41,375 nucleotides of DNA from RGIG1995 sp045645205 (GCA_045645205.1 JAZRIJ010000073.1:1-41375), one strand, 5' to 3'; positions 8,353 to 16,984 are shown, numbered from the stretch's first letter. Numbers and translations: made by a program. Notes: generated by a model not told the origin, from the letters alone.

Positions 8353-9246
8353 CTAAATATTTTCAGAGAAAAACAAAATAATACTCAACTTTTTGTCTAT
8401 AAAAGCCGCCTCGATTTTTCCGTTCATTTGCTCGACAAGTGTTTTTGCAATGGCAAGCCCCAGCCCCGTGGATCTTCTTGCCGCTTCTACCGTGTAAAAC
8501 CTGTCAAAAAGCTTTCCGACCTGCACTTCATCAAGATCTTCGGCTGTATTTGTAAAAACAATTTTTCCGTCGTCAAAAAGAGTAACCTCAAGATCACCTC
8601 CGCTGTATTTGACCGCATTGGTCAGAATATTTCCAAACACACGCGAAAGCGCGTCTTTGTTTAAAAGGCGAAAAATACGGTTTTTAGTTATATTTAAAGC
8701 CGGCGCTATCCCCCTTTCTGTCAGGGGATAATAAAACGAAGCTATACTGTTTTCCAGTATGTCATTGATACAAACCTTTTCCACCGAAAGATCGTCTTTT
8801 GTAGATATAGTTACCGAGTAACAGAACAATTCCTCGGTCAAGTTCTTCATCGCTTCCGTTCTCTCGCTGATATAGTCAAGATAACGTTCCGCATCTTCGC
8901 TTTTGCTTTCCAGTTCAAGCAGATCAAGATATCCACATATTGCCGTAAGGGGGGTACGCAGATCGTGAGATATATTCGTTACAGCATCTTTAAGCTCACG
9001 ATTTCCATTTTCATACTGTCTACGCAGTCGGCGAAGCTCGGAAAGATGTTTATTCAGCTCTTTTGCAAGATGTCTGATTTGCTTATCATTTGATGAAACC
9101 CATATAAGCTTATTCGTGTCGGTAAAAAGCTGCTCTTGAATGCAGTCACATATTTCTTTTAAAGATTTTTGCATAACTGTAACCTTTACTGCAAGCATAA
9201 TTACAAATGAGATCAACACACCGCATATTAACCACAATAAGAGCAT
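8353..9246 (-). CDS. Sensor histidine kinase
   Basis: The 297-residue protein has one N-terminal transmembrane segment (about 2-24), a short linker and no large extracellular sensor. The dimerisation/phosphoacceptor box is NISHDLRTPL (H94), followed by an HATPase domain with N box NILTNAVKYSGG and a G box STGLGLAIAKTLVEQ. It is the last gene of a minus-strand unit after a response regulator and an ABC transporter pair. An intramembrane-type kinase beside an ABC exporter often responds to peptide antibiotics or envelope stress, with the transporter itself as part of the sensor. AGGAGG precedes the start. Confidence 0.88.
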   Translation of the reverse strand: MLLLWLICGVLISFVIMLAVKVTVMQKSLKEICDCIQEQLFTDTNKLIWVSSNDKQIRHLAKELNKHLSELRRLRRQYENGNRELKDAVTNISHDLRTPLTAICGYLDLLELESKSEDAERYLDYISERTEAMKNLTEELFCYSVTISTKDDLSVEKVCINDILENSIASFYYPLTERGIAPALNITKNRIFRLLNKDALSRVFGNILTNAVKYSGGDLEVTLFDDGKIVFTNTAEDLDEVQVGKLFDRFYTVEAARRSTGLGLAIAKTLVEQMNGKIEAAFIDKKLSIILFFSENI

Positions 9247-9270
9247 TTTTTAACCTCCTAATTGTAATTT

Positions 9271-10143
9271 TTATTTTAAATTCTTCCGTTTAAAAAATAC
9301 ATATCCTGCAAAACCGGAAATAAATATTACCGCAAGCTGATTTAAGACAAATCCATAATGAAAATCACGATATACCGCATTATTATCCTTAAACACAACA
9401 CTGCTGTATTCATTATAGTCAAATTGACCGCTATGGTCATATTGCTTCCAGCTTGAGAGACAGTCTCCGTACTCTATAAGCTGTGCCTGAGGAATCATAT
9501 TGAAAACACCGAGAAGTATCTTCCGCGGAACACCGCCCACATAATCGGGATTGGGGATCCTTCCCTTTTCTATGATCTCATAGTTTTCGGTTATTTCCAC
9601 ATCGAGCCTGGTTTCGGGTTTCATCAGCCATTGATATATATACTCCGAGGCTATCATACCGCAAAAAGCAACAAGCGCAACAACTATAATACATATTGCT
9701 TTTGATGAGATATTAAAGCTCACGGCCGTAAACACCGTACAGCAGGCACAGTTTAATAATACAAATCCCAAGAACAGCATCAACAGCGTTATAGGCTTGA
9801 TAACCGAAAGAAACGCATAATTTTTAACAACAAAAATAACAATCCCCGGCAATACCGAAACGAGGGAGGCAAATATACAAGTAAACAGATATGCAAAATA
9901 AACCTCAAGTCTTGTATGTCCGCATATCAGCTTATTCCGCAAAGTACCGTTTCCATACTCTTTCCCTATATAAAAAGCAATAAAAATTGAATAAACAACA
10001 GGTTGTAATATCAAAAAGAAGCTGTCAAAATATACTTCATTGTCCGAATACATCGCCCACAATACCGTGTTGGCTATTGTCGAAATATAGAAAAGTATAT
10101 CTTTTCTCAATCTGCAAAAGTTCGCGCGCAATAATTTAATCAT
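9271..10143 (-). CDS. ABC-2 type transporter permease
   Basis: A 290-residue membrane protein with about six hydrophobic segments, a soluble loop between segments 4 and 6 (roughly 170-260) and the permease-like block YIGKEYGNGTLRNKLICGHTR near residue 65. That is the layout of ABC-2 permeases that pair with a separate ATPase. The start at ATG 10143 follows GGGAGG and overlaps the ATPase end by eight bases, so the two are translationally coupled. The substrate is unknown; with a two-component system alongside, export of an antimicrobial peptide or a resistance function is the best guess. Confidence 0.8.
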   Translation of the reverse strand: MIKLLRANFCRLRKDILFYISTIANTVLWAMYSDNEVYFDSFFLILQPVVYSIFIAFYIGKEYGNGTLRNKLICGHTRLEVYFAYLFTCIFASLVSVLPGIVIFVVKNYAFLSVIKPITLLMLFLGFVLLNCACCTVFTAVSFNISSKAICIIVVALVAFCGMIASEYIYQWLMKPETRLDVEITENYEIIEKGRIPNPDYVGGVPRKILLGVFNMIPQAQLIEYGDCLSSWKQYDHSGQFDYNEYSSVVFKDNNAVYRDFHYGFVLNQLAVIFISGFAGYVFFKRKNLK

Positions 10144-11050
10144 GTTCTTTCCCTCCCACAAGATTCAGAAAATAATTTTCAAGACTTTCATCCTTTTCGC
10201 GGGAAGAAACAAGTTCGCATTTTTGCTCCGCCAAGGCGATAACAAGTTTTGAAAGCACAATATTACCGTAAACATCTGCCGTTCTGTCGGATAATATGTC
10301 ATACTCTGCTCCAATTTCATCAAGAACATGGGCAAGGATCTTTGTATCACTGACTTCAACACGGATACATTTTCGGATATCAGACTCCATTTTCGATGCG
10401 CTTATCTCTTTTATAATACGCCCCTTGTCAATAAACCCATAATGTGTGGCAATCCTTGCAAGCTCGTCAAGTATATGGCTTGAGATCAAAAATGTGATGC
10501 CTTTTTCGCGGTTAAGCTTTAAGATCAGTTCACGCATTTCAATAATTCCCTGCGGGTCCAGTCCGTTTGTCGGTTCGTCGAGAACAATAAAATCAGGGTC
10601 GCCTGCAAGCGCAACTGCTATACCAAGCCGCTGTTTCATTCCAAGTGAAAAATTTTTTACCTTTTTCTTCCCCGTATTGCTCAAGTCTACTGTTTTCAAC
10701 AAATCGGATGTTCCGTCAAATGCCGGAACGCCGATCACACGGTACTGTTCTTTTATATTTTCTTCCGCTGTCATATCGGGATAAAGCGACGGTGTTTCAA
10801 CAACCGCTCCCATTCGTCTGCGAGACTTAATAATATCTTTGTCGCTGCCGTCGATCCCGTATAATGAGTATTCGCCCGATGTCGGCGTCTGAAGTCCGCA
10901 TATCACCCGAATCAACGTGGTTTTTCCCGAGCCGTTTTTACCGACAAAGCCGTAAATCGCCCCTTTGGGAACATTCATGGAAAGTCCGTTTAAGGCTTTA
11001 AATTTGCCGTATTGCTTCTCTAAAGCAACGGTCTTTAAAACATATTCCAT
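10136..11050 (-). CDS. ABC transporter ATP-binding protein
   Basis: The 304-residue ATPase has Walker A GKNGSGKT (37-44), signature FSLGMKQRLGIA and Walker B FIVLDEPTNGLD, followed by a C-terminal domain of about 80 residues typical of drug and bacteriocin exporters (BcrA/CcmA-like). The start is placed at ATG 11050 because GAGG lies six bases upstream and the protein then begins MEYVLKTVALEKQYG as the family does; an earlier in-frame start would run through the promoter region. It pairs with the overlapping permease. Confidence 0.88.
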   Translation of the reverse strand: MEYVLKTVALEKQYGKFKALNGLSMNVPKGAIYGFVGKNGSGKTTLIRVICGLQTPTSGEYSLYGIDGSDKDIIKSRRRMGAVVETPSLYPDMTAEENIKEQYRVIGVPAFDGTSDLLKTVDLSNTGKKKVKNFSLGMKQRLGIAVALAGDPDFIVLDEPTNGLDPQGIIEMRELILKLNREKGITFLISSHILDELARIATHYGFIDKGRIIKEISASKMESDIRKCIRVEVSDTKILAHVLDEIGAEYDILSDRTADVYGNIVLSKLVIALAEQKCELVSSREKDESLENYFLNLVGGKEHD

Positions 11051-11096
11051 TTTTATCCTCACTTTCTGCATGTATCTGCCATGTGTTCTTGCCGAC

Positions 11097-11153
11097 ATTA
11101 TACTGCAAAACAGTTAAGACAGCGGTTAAGGAGATGGTTAAGATTCGGTTAAG
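11097..11153 (-). promoter_or_regulatory. Promoter with four response-regulator-like repeats
   Basis: On the minus strand CTTAAC occurs four times, at 11148-11153, 11137-11142, 11125-11130 and 11113-11118, a step of 11-12 bases (one helical turn). TATAAT follows at 11097-11102 and the -35 position has no consensus. OmpR/PhoB-family regulators bind such same-face direct repeats in place of a -35. The site lies between the regulator gene and the ABC-ABC-kinase genes, so the regulator probably activates them. Confidence 0.7.
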
Positions 11154-11161
11154 ATTTCTTG

Positions 11162-11818
11162 TTAGCTGAGCTTGAAACCGATACCCCACACGGCTTCAAT
11201 ATAATCCTTGTTGCCGGCGTCCTGTAGTTTTTTTCGCAGGTTGAAAATGTGTATTTTCAGGGAATTTTCGGTGCAGTCCGGAGTATCTCGGCTGATACGT
11301 TCAAGAATTGCGGATTTTGAAATCACCTGCTTCGGGTTCTGCATAAGAAGCTTTAAAATTGCAAATTCGGTTCTCGTAAGCTTGACTTCCTTATTCTCAG
11401 CAAAAACTCCGTGTGTCTCAGTGTTAAGCTGCAAATCACCGTAAGACAAAACGGTATTTTGAGATGTAGCCGCATTGCGGAGCGCAACCGTAATACGGGC
11501 AGACAATTCTTTTATGTCAAAAGGCTTTGTTATATAGTCTACAGCTCCGCCAAGTAAAAGCGCCACCTTGTCGTCAACTTCAACTTTTGCGCTGACAACA
11601 ATAACGGGAATATCATGTATTTTCGGTAGCACTTCCTCGCCCGAAAGTCCCGGCAGCATCAGGTCAAGCAAAATAAGATCGGGCTTGACCGAAGAAAGCA
11701 TCAGCAATGCCTCTGTTCCCGAATAAGCTCTCGAAACCTTGTAACCCTCTTTAGTAAGCGCTTCCTCAAGCATGTTACCGATATGCACATCATCATCTAT
11801 AATCAATATTTGTTTCAT
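11162..11818 (-). CDS. OmpR/PhoB-family response regulator
   Basis: A 218-residue protein with a receiver domain (acidic pocket DDD at 8-10, phosphoacceptor D52 in LILLDLMLPG, K in YITKPFD) and a C-terminal winged helix (about 125-218, LTRTEFAILKLL and VWGIGFKLS). It is first in the unit and is separated from the ABC genes by a repeat-bearing promoter. Its partner should be the kinase at 8353-9246. The target repeats are visible in the same locus, so autoregulation of the transporter is likely. Confidence 0.9.
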   Translation of the reverse strand: MKQILIIDDDVHIGNMLEEALTKEGYKVSRAYSGTEALLMLSSVKPDLILLDLMLPGLSGEEVLPKIHDIPVIVVSAKVEVDDKVALLLGGAVDYITKPFDIKELSARITVALRNAATSQNTVLSYGDLQLNTETHGVFAENKEVKLTRTEFAILKLLMQNPKQVISKSAILERISRDTPDCTENSLKIHIFNLRKKLQDAGNKDYIEAVWGIGFKLS

Positions 11819-11867
11819 AAAAACCGCCTCTTTCGCTTAAGTATTATTGTTTTACCTAAGCGATTTT

Positions 11868-11873
11868 ATTATA
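11868..11873 (-). promoter_or_regulatory. Possible -10 of the response-regulator gene
   Basis: TATAAT reads on the minus strand about 50 bases before the regulator start. No good -35 is visible 17 bases upstream. An inverted repeat (GCTTA and TAAGC, 11834-11861) lies between this -10 and the gene. Confidence 0.4.
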
Positions 11874-11884
11874 GCATAATCTCC

Positions 11885-12187
11885 TTATTCACACACCTTA
11901 ATTAAAAAACTTACAGGACGGAAACCGTCATTGCAAGAAATCATTGCGGATTTCGGGTTCTTCATCCAACCGTCATAAAAATTCTCGCCGCCGTGAGCAA
12001 GCGTCATAACGAAAGGTGAAACACTATCCCACGCACTATCGCAGAAGCCATCAGGCTTCTGCCATCCGTTACAGATAAATACTTGTCCTTCCTCTAAATC
12101 ACAAGCGAGTTCTATTGGGTTTTCGTACTTCTCAATTAAATCATCATACCTTGCTTTTCGCATAACTGTTATTTTAATTTTCTTCAT
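11885..12187 (-). CDS. TIGR04076 family protein
   Basis: One hundred residues starting MKKIKITVMRKARYDDLIEK, with the family blocks EEGQVFICNGWQKPDGFCDSAW and MISCNDGFRPVSFLIK. Small cytoplasmic proteins of this family are common in anaerobes and have no assigned function. Conserved cysteines in CNGW, DGFCDSAW and SCNDG could bind metal. The start at 12187 has AGGAG seven bases upstream; the in-frame codons before it precede the ribosome site. Confidence 0.8.
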   Translation of the reverse strand: MKKIKITVMRKARYDDLIEKYENPIELACDLEEGQVFICNGWQKPDGFCDSAWDSVSPFVMTLAHGGENFYDGWMKNPKSAMISCNDGFRPVSFLIKVCE

Positions 12188-12243
12188 ATTTACTCTCCTA
12201 ACAGGCATTGATCAAATGCTGTTCACTTTTTTTATATTTTCCA

Positions 12244-12663
12244 TTACATTTTGCTTATATATTTGTATCGCAGTTTTGCTTCTTTTGTTGTCATTATCTC
12301 CAATATTTTATTATATGCGTTATCAGCTGCATAAATATTGCTTGTATCGTTATTATTAAAATCATCAAGTCTGCTCGTTTTTAAAATATATATCTCATTT
12401 TGCAATTCATTGTCGGCATACGGACCGTGTTCTATCAAAAATCTTACAATTTTTTCTTGCTCTTCTTTCTCCAAGTGAGAAAAATTCAAGGCTTTACCTT
12501 GATGTATGCTGTCAAACAAAACATAGAAGGGATAATAAAAGCTTGTATATTTCTCTCGTTTCTGCGTGAGACTTGTATTAATTTTGTATGTAACAATAGT
12601 TACAATAGTGGATACAATAAAGCTTGTTATACTGCAAACAATCGTAAAAATTCTCTCTTCCAT
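12244..12663 (-). CDS. Unknown protein with one N-terminal membrane helix
   Basis: The product has 139 residues. A hydrophobic helix at about 5-27 anchors a charged cytoplasmic domain (roughly 35-139) rich in Lys, Glu and Tyr, with a predicted long helix and EKEEQEKIVRFLIEHGPYADNE in the middle. I do not recognise a family. The ribosome site GGAGG and clean start support a real gene. It is transcribed with the TIGR04076 gene 56 bases downstream. Confidence 0.6.
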   Translation of the reverse strand: MEERIFTIVCSITSFIVSTIVTIVTYKINTSLTQKREKYTSFYYPFYVLFDSIHQGKALNFSHLEKEEQEKIVRFLIEHGPYADNELQNEIYILKTSRLDDFNNNDTSNIYAADNAYNKILEIMTTKEAKLRYKYISKM

Positions 12664-12760
12664 AAGGTTTAGACCTCCGAAAATCTATACTTTTAATTTA
12701 CCTCATTATACCATAATAAGATAATGGACGCAACACAGAATTATGTTTTTTAATATCATT

Positions 12761-12790
12761 GAAAAAAGCACCGACAAAAGTCGCTGCTTT
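12761..12790 (-). terminator. Terminator of the amidase-domain gene
   Basis: Read on the minus strand, AAAGCAgCGAC, TTTT loop, GTCGgTGCTTTTTT forms a hairpin with one mismatch and a T run, 17 bases after the amidase gene stop. Confidence 0.75.
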
Positions 12791-12806
12791 GTATATTGAT
12801 CAGTGT

Positions 12807-13289
12807 TTACCATGTACGAACACCGTCTATGTGAATAAAACGGGCAATATCATAGATGTATGATGCAAGCGGTCTGTCTAATGCATCGTAAGTGTGCGCC
12901 GCCACCAGTATTGTAGGTGATACGGAGGTTATAACAGGTGAATGATAAAATGATCCACCGAATGTTCCAAGCTGTACAATATCTCCCGGTTGCGCTTCGC
13001 TTTGTTGTACGATATGTCCGTACGGACCTACAGAGCTGTTATTTACAAGAAATTGGTATAGGTATTCAACTCCGGTCCAAGAAGCTGTACGGTCGAAAGA
13101 CGAACGGTAAAACCACCCTGTAACAGGAGTATAATTCATTACTTTTGCTCCTGCATAAATACTTTGTGAAGCAAAATTTGTGCAATCTCCTCCAATATTA
13201 TCAAAGTTGTAAAAAGCAGGATTTCTGCTCATTGCCCATTTTCGTGCATATGCTACCGCAGCCGTTCTGTTATATAATATCTCCCTCAT
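12807..13289 (-). CDS. Amidase_6-type (NlpC/CHAP-like) protein
   Basis: A 160-residue single-domain protein. The N-terminal motif GGDCTNFASQSIYAGA carries the presumed catalytic Cys, and HSPVITS with AAHTYDA carries the His side; QPGDIVQLG is the typical beta strand between. This is the Amidase_6 type seen in cell-wall hydrolases and sporulation proteins. No signal peptide or wall-binding repeat is present, so it is either cytoplasmic, released in a mother cell or by lysis, or acts on a small substrate. The ribosome site GGGGG precedes the start and it appears monocistronic. Confidence 0.78.
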   Translation of the reverse strand: MREILYNRTAAVAYARKWAMSRNPAFYNFDNIGGDCTNFASQSIYAGAKVMNYTPVTGWFYRSSFDRTASWTGVEYLYQFLVNNSSVGPYGHIVQQSEAQPGDIVQLGTFGGSFYHSPVITSVSPTILVAAHTYDALDRPLASYIYDIARFIHIDGVRTW

Positions 13290-13412
13290 AAATTTGCCCC
13301 CTTTGTATTATGCTATGACGGCAAATAAAGATATGTTCAACAGAGATGTTCAAGCCTATGTAACTCTAAAAATCAATTGTTTGATCTGTTATATAACTTT
13401 AGAGCTTGTTTA

Positions 13413-13727
13413 TTAATCAATAAATTTTACAGCAGTACCGTATACAATAACTTCTGCAGCGCCTTGCATAACAGCAGAAGAGGCATAACGAATATTAACA
13501 ACGGCATCTGCACCGAGTGCTTCTGCTTCTTCAACCATTCGTTTAGTCGCAAGTGCTCTTGCTTCATTCATCATTTCATTATAGGATTTTAATTCTCCGC
13601 CTACCAAAGTTTTGAAGCTTTGTGCAATATCTTTACCGATATGCTTTGATTGAATTGTGCTTCCCTTGACGAGGCTTAAGGTTTCCAATTTTTTACCGCT
13701 AATGTAATCAGTATTTACTAATATCAT
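13413..13727 (-). CDS. YbjQ/UPF0145 family protein
   Basis: A 104-residue protein with the YbjQ hallmarks: MILVNTDYISGKKLE, then NEARALATKRMVEEAEALGADAVV split over two strands and a final AEVIVYGTAVKF. Members form small pentameric rings of unknown function. The start at ATG 13727 has AGGTG six bases upstream. It overlaps the preceding membrane-protein gene by 20 bases and closes a three-gene set of overlapping reading frames. Confidence 0.85.
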   Translation of the reverse strand: MILVNTDYISGKKLETLSLVKGSTIQSKHIGKDIAQSFKTLVGGELKSYNEMMNEARALATKRMVEEAEALGADAVVNIRYASSAVMQGAAEVIVYGTAVKFID

Positions 13728-13932
13728 CTTCTTCACCTTTCTTTATTTCATTTATTCGTTCTATGCAAACTTTGACCATTATTGCCGATAATATGAGTGG
13801 AACGATTCCCAAAACATATTTCCATAGACCATTAAGCATTGCAATTAAAATGCCAAAGTAAACAACATAATAAAGTATCATAATAACTGAAACCACAATC
13901 GGTGCTATCATTTTCTTTGTATGTAAATTCAC
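13708..13932 (-). CDS. Small membrane protein upstream of ybjQ
   Basis: Seventy-four residues with two hydrophobic helices (about 10-32 and 38-54) and a charged C-terminus. The GTG start is supported because it overlaps the stop of the preceding small gene as GTGA, and AAGGTAG lies upstream at workable spacing. Its 3' end overlaps the YbjQ gene. Coupled translation suggests the three products act together, perhaps with YbjQ recruited to the membrane. No family assigned. Confidence 0.65.
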   Translation of the reverse strand: MNLHTKKMIAPIVVSVIMILYYVVYFGILIAMLNGLWKYVLGIVPLILSAIMVKVCIERINEIKKGEEDDISKY

Positions 13933-14102
13933 TCTCCGTTACTACCTTTATCTTGTTTTGATATAAAGAGTATTGAGGTAACAAGCATACATATTCCAAT
14001 AGTAAAAAATATGCATCCAGAAATACTATCTAATTGGTTTGAGAAAAACCCAATTAAACCACTTCCCAAGGCGCAAGTAGATATTTGTAATGTTTTTTTC
14101 AT
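13929..14102 (-). CDS. 57-residue membrane protein, first gene of the ybjQ set
   Basis: Read by hand: ATG at 14102, stop at 13929, product starting MKKTLQISTCALGSGLIG. Two hydrophobic stretches (about 9-20 and 31-47) precede a polar tail. AAAGG lies nine bases before the start and the stop overlaps the next start (GTGA), a strong sign of genuine coupled translation. No known family. It is short enough to be missed by length-filtered gene callers. Confidence 0.6.
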   Translation of the reverse strand: MKKTLQISTCALGSGLIGFFSNQLDSISGCIFFTIGICMLVTSILFISKQDKGSNGE

Positions 14103-14194
14103 ATTTGTTATACCTTTTAATAGAATTTATATTTAGTAATTTAATTATATCATAATTATTTATCAAATGCAATAAACAACAAGATAAATTCATT

Positions 14195-14929
14195 TTAGTG
14201 GGTGCATTTTGAATTTAGGAGTTTCTGGATCAATAATTCGGGTAAAACATATTCGTCTTCACCGATTGAGACAGAATAGGCCAAATCGTTATACGAAGTA
14301 ATATTCATTCGAATTACTAAATTCGGTTCATCCTCAAAAAATCCGTAAATAACACCATAAACATAGCAATTTTCAAGCATACCGTCCGGTTTCTCGATTA
14401 AATCATACAACCCTGCATCACGAGGGCTTTCTTGCGATCTAACTTCAAATAAAAAATCTGCAATTTCGACTTTATCGGAAATTCCGCCATTGCAAGTTGT
14501 GTGAATAGCATCTTCTTCAGTATTTCCTATTCCGGATATAAATTCTAAGCGAATGCAGTTGTCTGCGGAGAAATCAAATGGTTGCAATGAAGTTTTTCTA
14601 TAAATAGAAAACCATTCATTGTTAGGAAAATGCCGTATCAATATGTTGTCATTATCATTATTTTTGATAGCGAACATTCCTGTTTGATATGAAAGTCCCA
14701 AATGTTGAGATGTTTCTTTTTCTCCTTGAACAGCGCCTACAAACTCTAACTCACCGAAATAATATAAAAAGCCTTCGTTAGCTAAGTGAGCATACTCCAC
14801 TCCTGATGCACTAATCAAATTTTCATTTTCTATTTTTGTAAAAACAGCGTTTTCTTCTGTTTGATTGTACTTAGTGCATCCAAACAAGAGAAAAATCAAT
14901 ACACTTAGTAAACAAATAGCTTTTTTCAT
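14195..14929 (-). CDS. Lipoprotein of unknown function
   Basis: The 244-residue product has a clear lipoprotein signal (KK at 2-3, hydrophobic core, lipobox LLFGC with Cys 18). The mature part is exported and anchored to the membrane, with mixed beta-rich sequence and no repeat or enzyme motif I recognise. AAGGAGG precedes the start. Its nearest neighbours are other small envelope genes. The C-terminus is short and polar. Confidence 0.75.
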   Translation of the reverse strand: MKKAICLLSVLIFLLFGCTKYNQTEENAVFTKIENENLISASGVEYAHLANEGFLYYFGELEFVGAVQGEKETSQHLGLSYQTGMFAIKNNDNDNILIRHFPNNEWFSIYRKTSLQPFDFSADNCIRLEFISGIGNTEEDAIHTTCNGGISDKVEIADFLFEVRSQESPRDAGLYDLIEKPDGMLENCYVYGVIYGFFEDEPNLVIRMNITSYNDLAYSVSIGEDEYVLPELLIQKLLNSKCTH

Positions 14930-14977
14930 AAGGATACCTCCTTGTCTTGATATTTTTATTATAACAATTCAATGCTA

Positions 14978-15097
14978 TTATTTATTTTGACCTATAAATC
15001 TTATCTTATCTAGTTTGTTGTAGTTCTCTTTTTTAGGTATAACAGTTCCTATAACAACAGCAACAATAACACAAAGAAAAATACCTATAAAAAACAT
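14978..15097 (-). CDS. 39-residue single-helix membrane protein
   Basis: Read by hand: ATG at 15097, stop at 14978, product MFFIGIFLCVIVAVVIG then a basic tail (KKENYNKLDKIRF). One transmembrane helix followed by a positive-inside tail. AGGTGA lies six bases before the start. No family known. Confidence 0.5.
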   Translation of the reverse strand: MFFIGIFLCVIVAVVIGTVIPKKENYNKLDKIRFIGQNK

Positions 15098-15180
15098 ATT
15101 AAGTCACCTGTAAATTCTTATTTATCGGTTAAATTATACAATAAATTATATTTATAATCAACACTTTGCAAAGCACCGAA

Positions 15181-15250
15181 ATTATTCATTATTCATCAGT
15201 GAATCGACTTCATTATTCATTACGCAAATCCGTTTTAATGAATGATGAAT
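15181..15250. repeat. ATTCATTA direct and inverted repeats
   Basis: ATTATTCATTATTCAT (15181-15196), CATTATTCATTA (15211-15222) and the inverse TAATGAATGATGAAT (15236-15250) can form alternative hairpins just beyond the serine recombinase stop. They could be a terminator or lie near the left end of the recombinase module. No T run is clear. Confidence 0.45.
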
Positions 15251-15278
15251 ATTGATGTGTGAATGTTATAACGCAACA

Positions 15279-16874
15279 TTAGTTTAGATTGCCGACGAAG
15301 CGGTAGTAGATATCAACTTTCTGTACACGCTTGCCGTCAATCTTTTCTGCTTCGTGAACCTCGATTTTGTCAATCAGTTCGTTCAGCACGGTTTTATTGA
15401 GTTCTTTAATGTCAAGATGCTTTTCGTTGATTTTTGTGAAGCGTGCGACGTTTTCAAGATTGCGTTCTTCTTTCTTAAGTTCCTCAGAAATTGCAAATAA
15501 GCGTTCTTCCGATTCTTTGCGTTCGCTGAAAAACTGTGCCGAAAGCCGATTGTATTCATCATCCGAAAGTCTTGACAATGCATTGTCCTCATAGAGTTTC
15601 TTGGTGATCATACCAAGTTCTTCAAGTCTCATTTGCAGTTTGCCTTGCTCTTTTTTGAGTGAGGCAAGTTGCTTTTTGTTTTGAGAGGATATATGCGCTT
15701 GCAGAGCTTCTTCAAACTTTGCACGGTCTTTTTTCAAAAGTGCAGTGTGATTTTGAATATCGGCAAGAACCGTTTGATAAAGAGCTTTGTAGGTAATATA
15801 ATGCCAAGTGCAATACTTCTTGCCCTTGTTCTTGGCGTAATTACAAACAAAACTACCTTCAAAGTCCTTGTATGTTCCGATATTGTAGGATAACGCTCTA
15901 CCGCAATCGGGGCAACGCACCAATCCTGCAAAAATCTGACTCACACCGTTTTTGTTCGGACGCTTTTTAACAGCAACCATCTTCTGAACAATATCCCAGG
16001 TTTCACGGTCAACGATGGCTTCGTGGGTGTTTTCCACTTCAATCCATTCTTCCTCGGGAATTTGAATAATCTTTTTGTTCTTAAAAGATTTGCTTGTTCT
16101 TCTGTGGTTGACCAAAGTACCGATATACAGCTTACTTCTAAGAATGGAAGCGACCGTATTCCCCATCCAGTCATACGGATAACGGGTATCATAGCCGGTA
16201 AGGTAAATCCCATAGGTCTTAGCCACATACGCCCTCGGAATTAAGATTTTCTCCGCTGTAAATATTTCAGCAATCTCCGTAGGTGTTTTGCCCTCGGTGG
16301 TTAATTGAAACATTCTCTTAACGATAGGTGCGGTATTTTCGTCAATGAGAAGACGGTGCTTGTTATCGGGATCTTTTTTGTACCCATAGGGTGCAAAAGG
16401 TGCGGTAAACTTGCCCTGTTTTGCCAAAGTCTTTCTTGCGGAACGGATCTTCTTGGATATGTCCTTTGCGTAAAGCTCGTTGATTATATTGCGGAAACCC
16501 ATAAAATCATTATCGCCTTTTTCGGTGTCCACATTGTCGTTAACCGCTATGAATCGGACATCGTGATTTGTGAAAAAGATTTCCATATAATATCCGGTCT
16601 GCAAATGCTCCCTGCCAATACGGGATTGATCCTTAACGAGAACAACATCAATTTTTCCGTCTTCAATATCCTGTATCATTCTCAGAAAATTCGGTCTTTC
16701 GAAATTCGTACCCGAGAATCCATCGTCAATGTAAATGTCACCCACAAGTAAGCCGTTGTCTTTGCAATAACGGACTAACATCTCACGCTGATTTCCTATG
16801 CTCATACTCTCGCCGTCACCATCTTCACGGGATAAGCGGCAGTATATAGCAGTTCTGTTTCGTTGCTGTTCCAT
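15279..16874 (-). CDS. Large serine recombinase, TndX/TnpX type
   Basis: A 531-residue protein: N-terminal resolvase domain with catalytic Ser15 (YCRLSREDGD) and the DQSRIGREH loop, a recombinase domain (about 165-290), a zinc ribbon (CPDCGRAL with CNYAKNKGKKYC) and a coiled coil (about 375-475). Such enzymes excise and insert Tn4451/Tn5397-like elements through a circular intermediate without host factors. AGGAG lies five bases before the start. Upstream on the same strand are micro-ORFs, a TnpW-like gene and a tyrosine integrase. No conjugation or resistance genes accompany it, so the element is either minimal or a deletion remnant. Confidence 0.92.
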   Translation of the reverse strand: MEQQRNRTAIYCRLSREDGDGESMSIGNQREMLVRYCKDNGLLVGDIYIDDGFSGTNFERPNFLRMIQDIEDGKIDVVLVKDQSRIGREHLQTGYYMEIFFTNHDVRFIAVNDNVDTEKGDNDFMGFRNIINELYAKDISKKIRSARKTLAKQGKFTAPFAPYGYKKDPDNKHRLLIDENTAPIVKRMFQLTTEGKTPTEIAEIFTAEKILIPRAYVAKTYGIYLTGYDTRYPYDWMGNTVASILRSKLYIGTLVNHRRTSKSFKNKKIIQIPEEEWIEVENTHEAIVDRETWDIVQKMVAVKKRPNKNGVSQIFAGLVRCPDCGRALSYNIGTYKDFEGSFVCNYAKNKGKKYCTWHYITYKALYQTVLADIQNHTALLKKDRAKFEEALQAHISSQNKKQLASLKKEQGKLQMRLEELGMITKKLYEDNALSRLSDDEYNRLSAQFFSERKESEERLFAISEELKKEERNLENVARFTKINEKHLDIKELNKTVLNELIDKIEVHEAEKIDGKRVQKVDIYYRFVGNLN

Positions 16875-16889
16875 TTATACTCCTTTCTT

Positions 16890-16984
16890 TCAGCAACAAA
16901 CAGCTTGTATTGCCATTGTAACTCCAGTTACGGCGGTCTTGCAAGCAGTTTTGCTGAAATTGTCAATTTGATTTTGATAAGCAT
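16890..16984 (-). other. Two leader micro-ORFs before the serine recombinase
   Basis: An 18-codon frame (16984 to 16928, product MLIKIKLTISAKLLARPP) has a strong AAGGAGG site. A nine-codon frame (16916 to 16890, product MAIQAVCC) has GGAG five bases upstream. The recombinase follows with its own AGGAG. Serial short frames with good ribosome sites suggest leader peptides controlling recombinase expression, or the decayed front of a longer gene. Confidence 0.4.
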
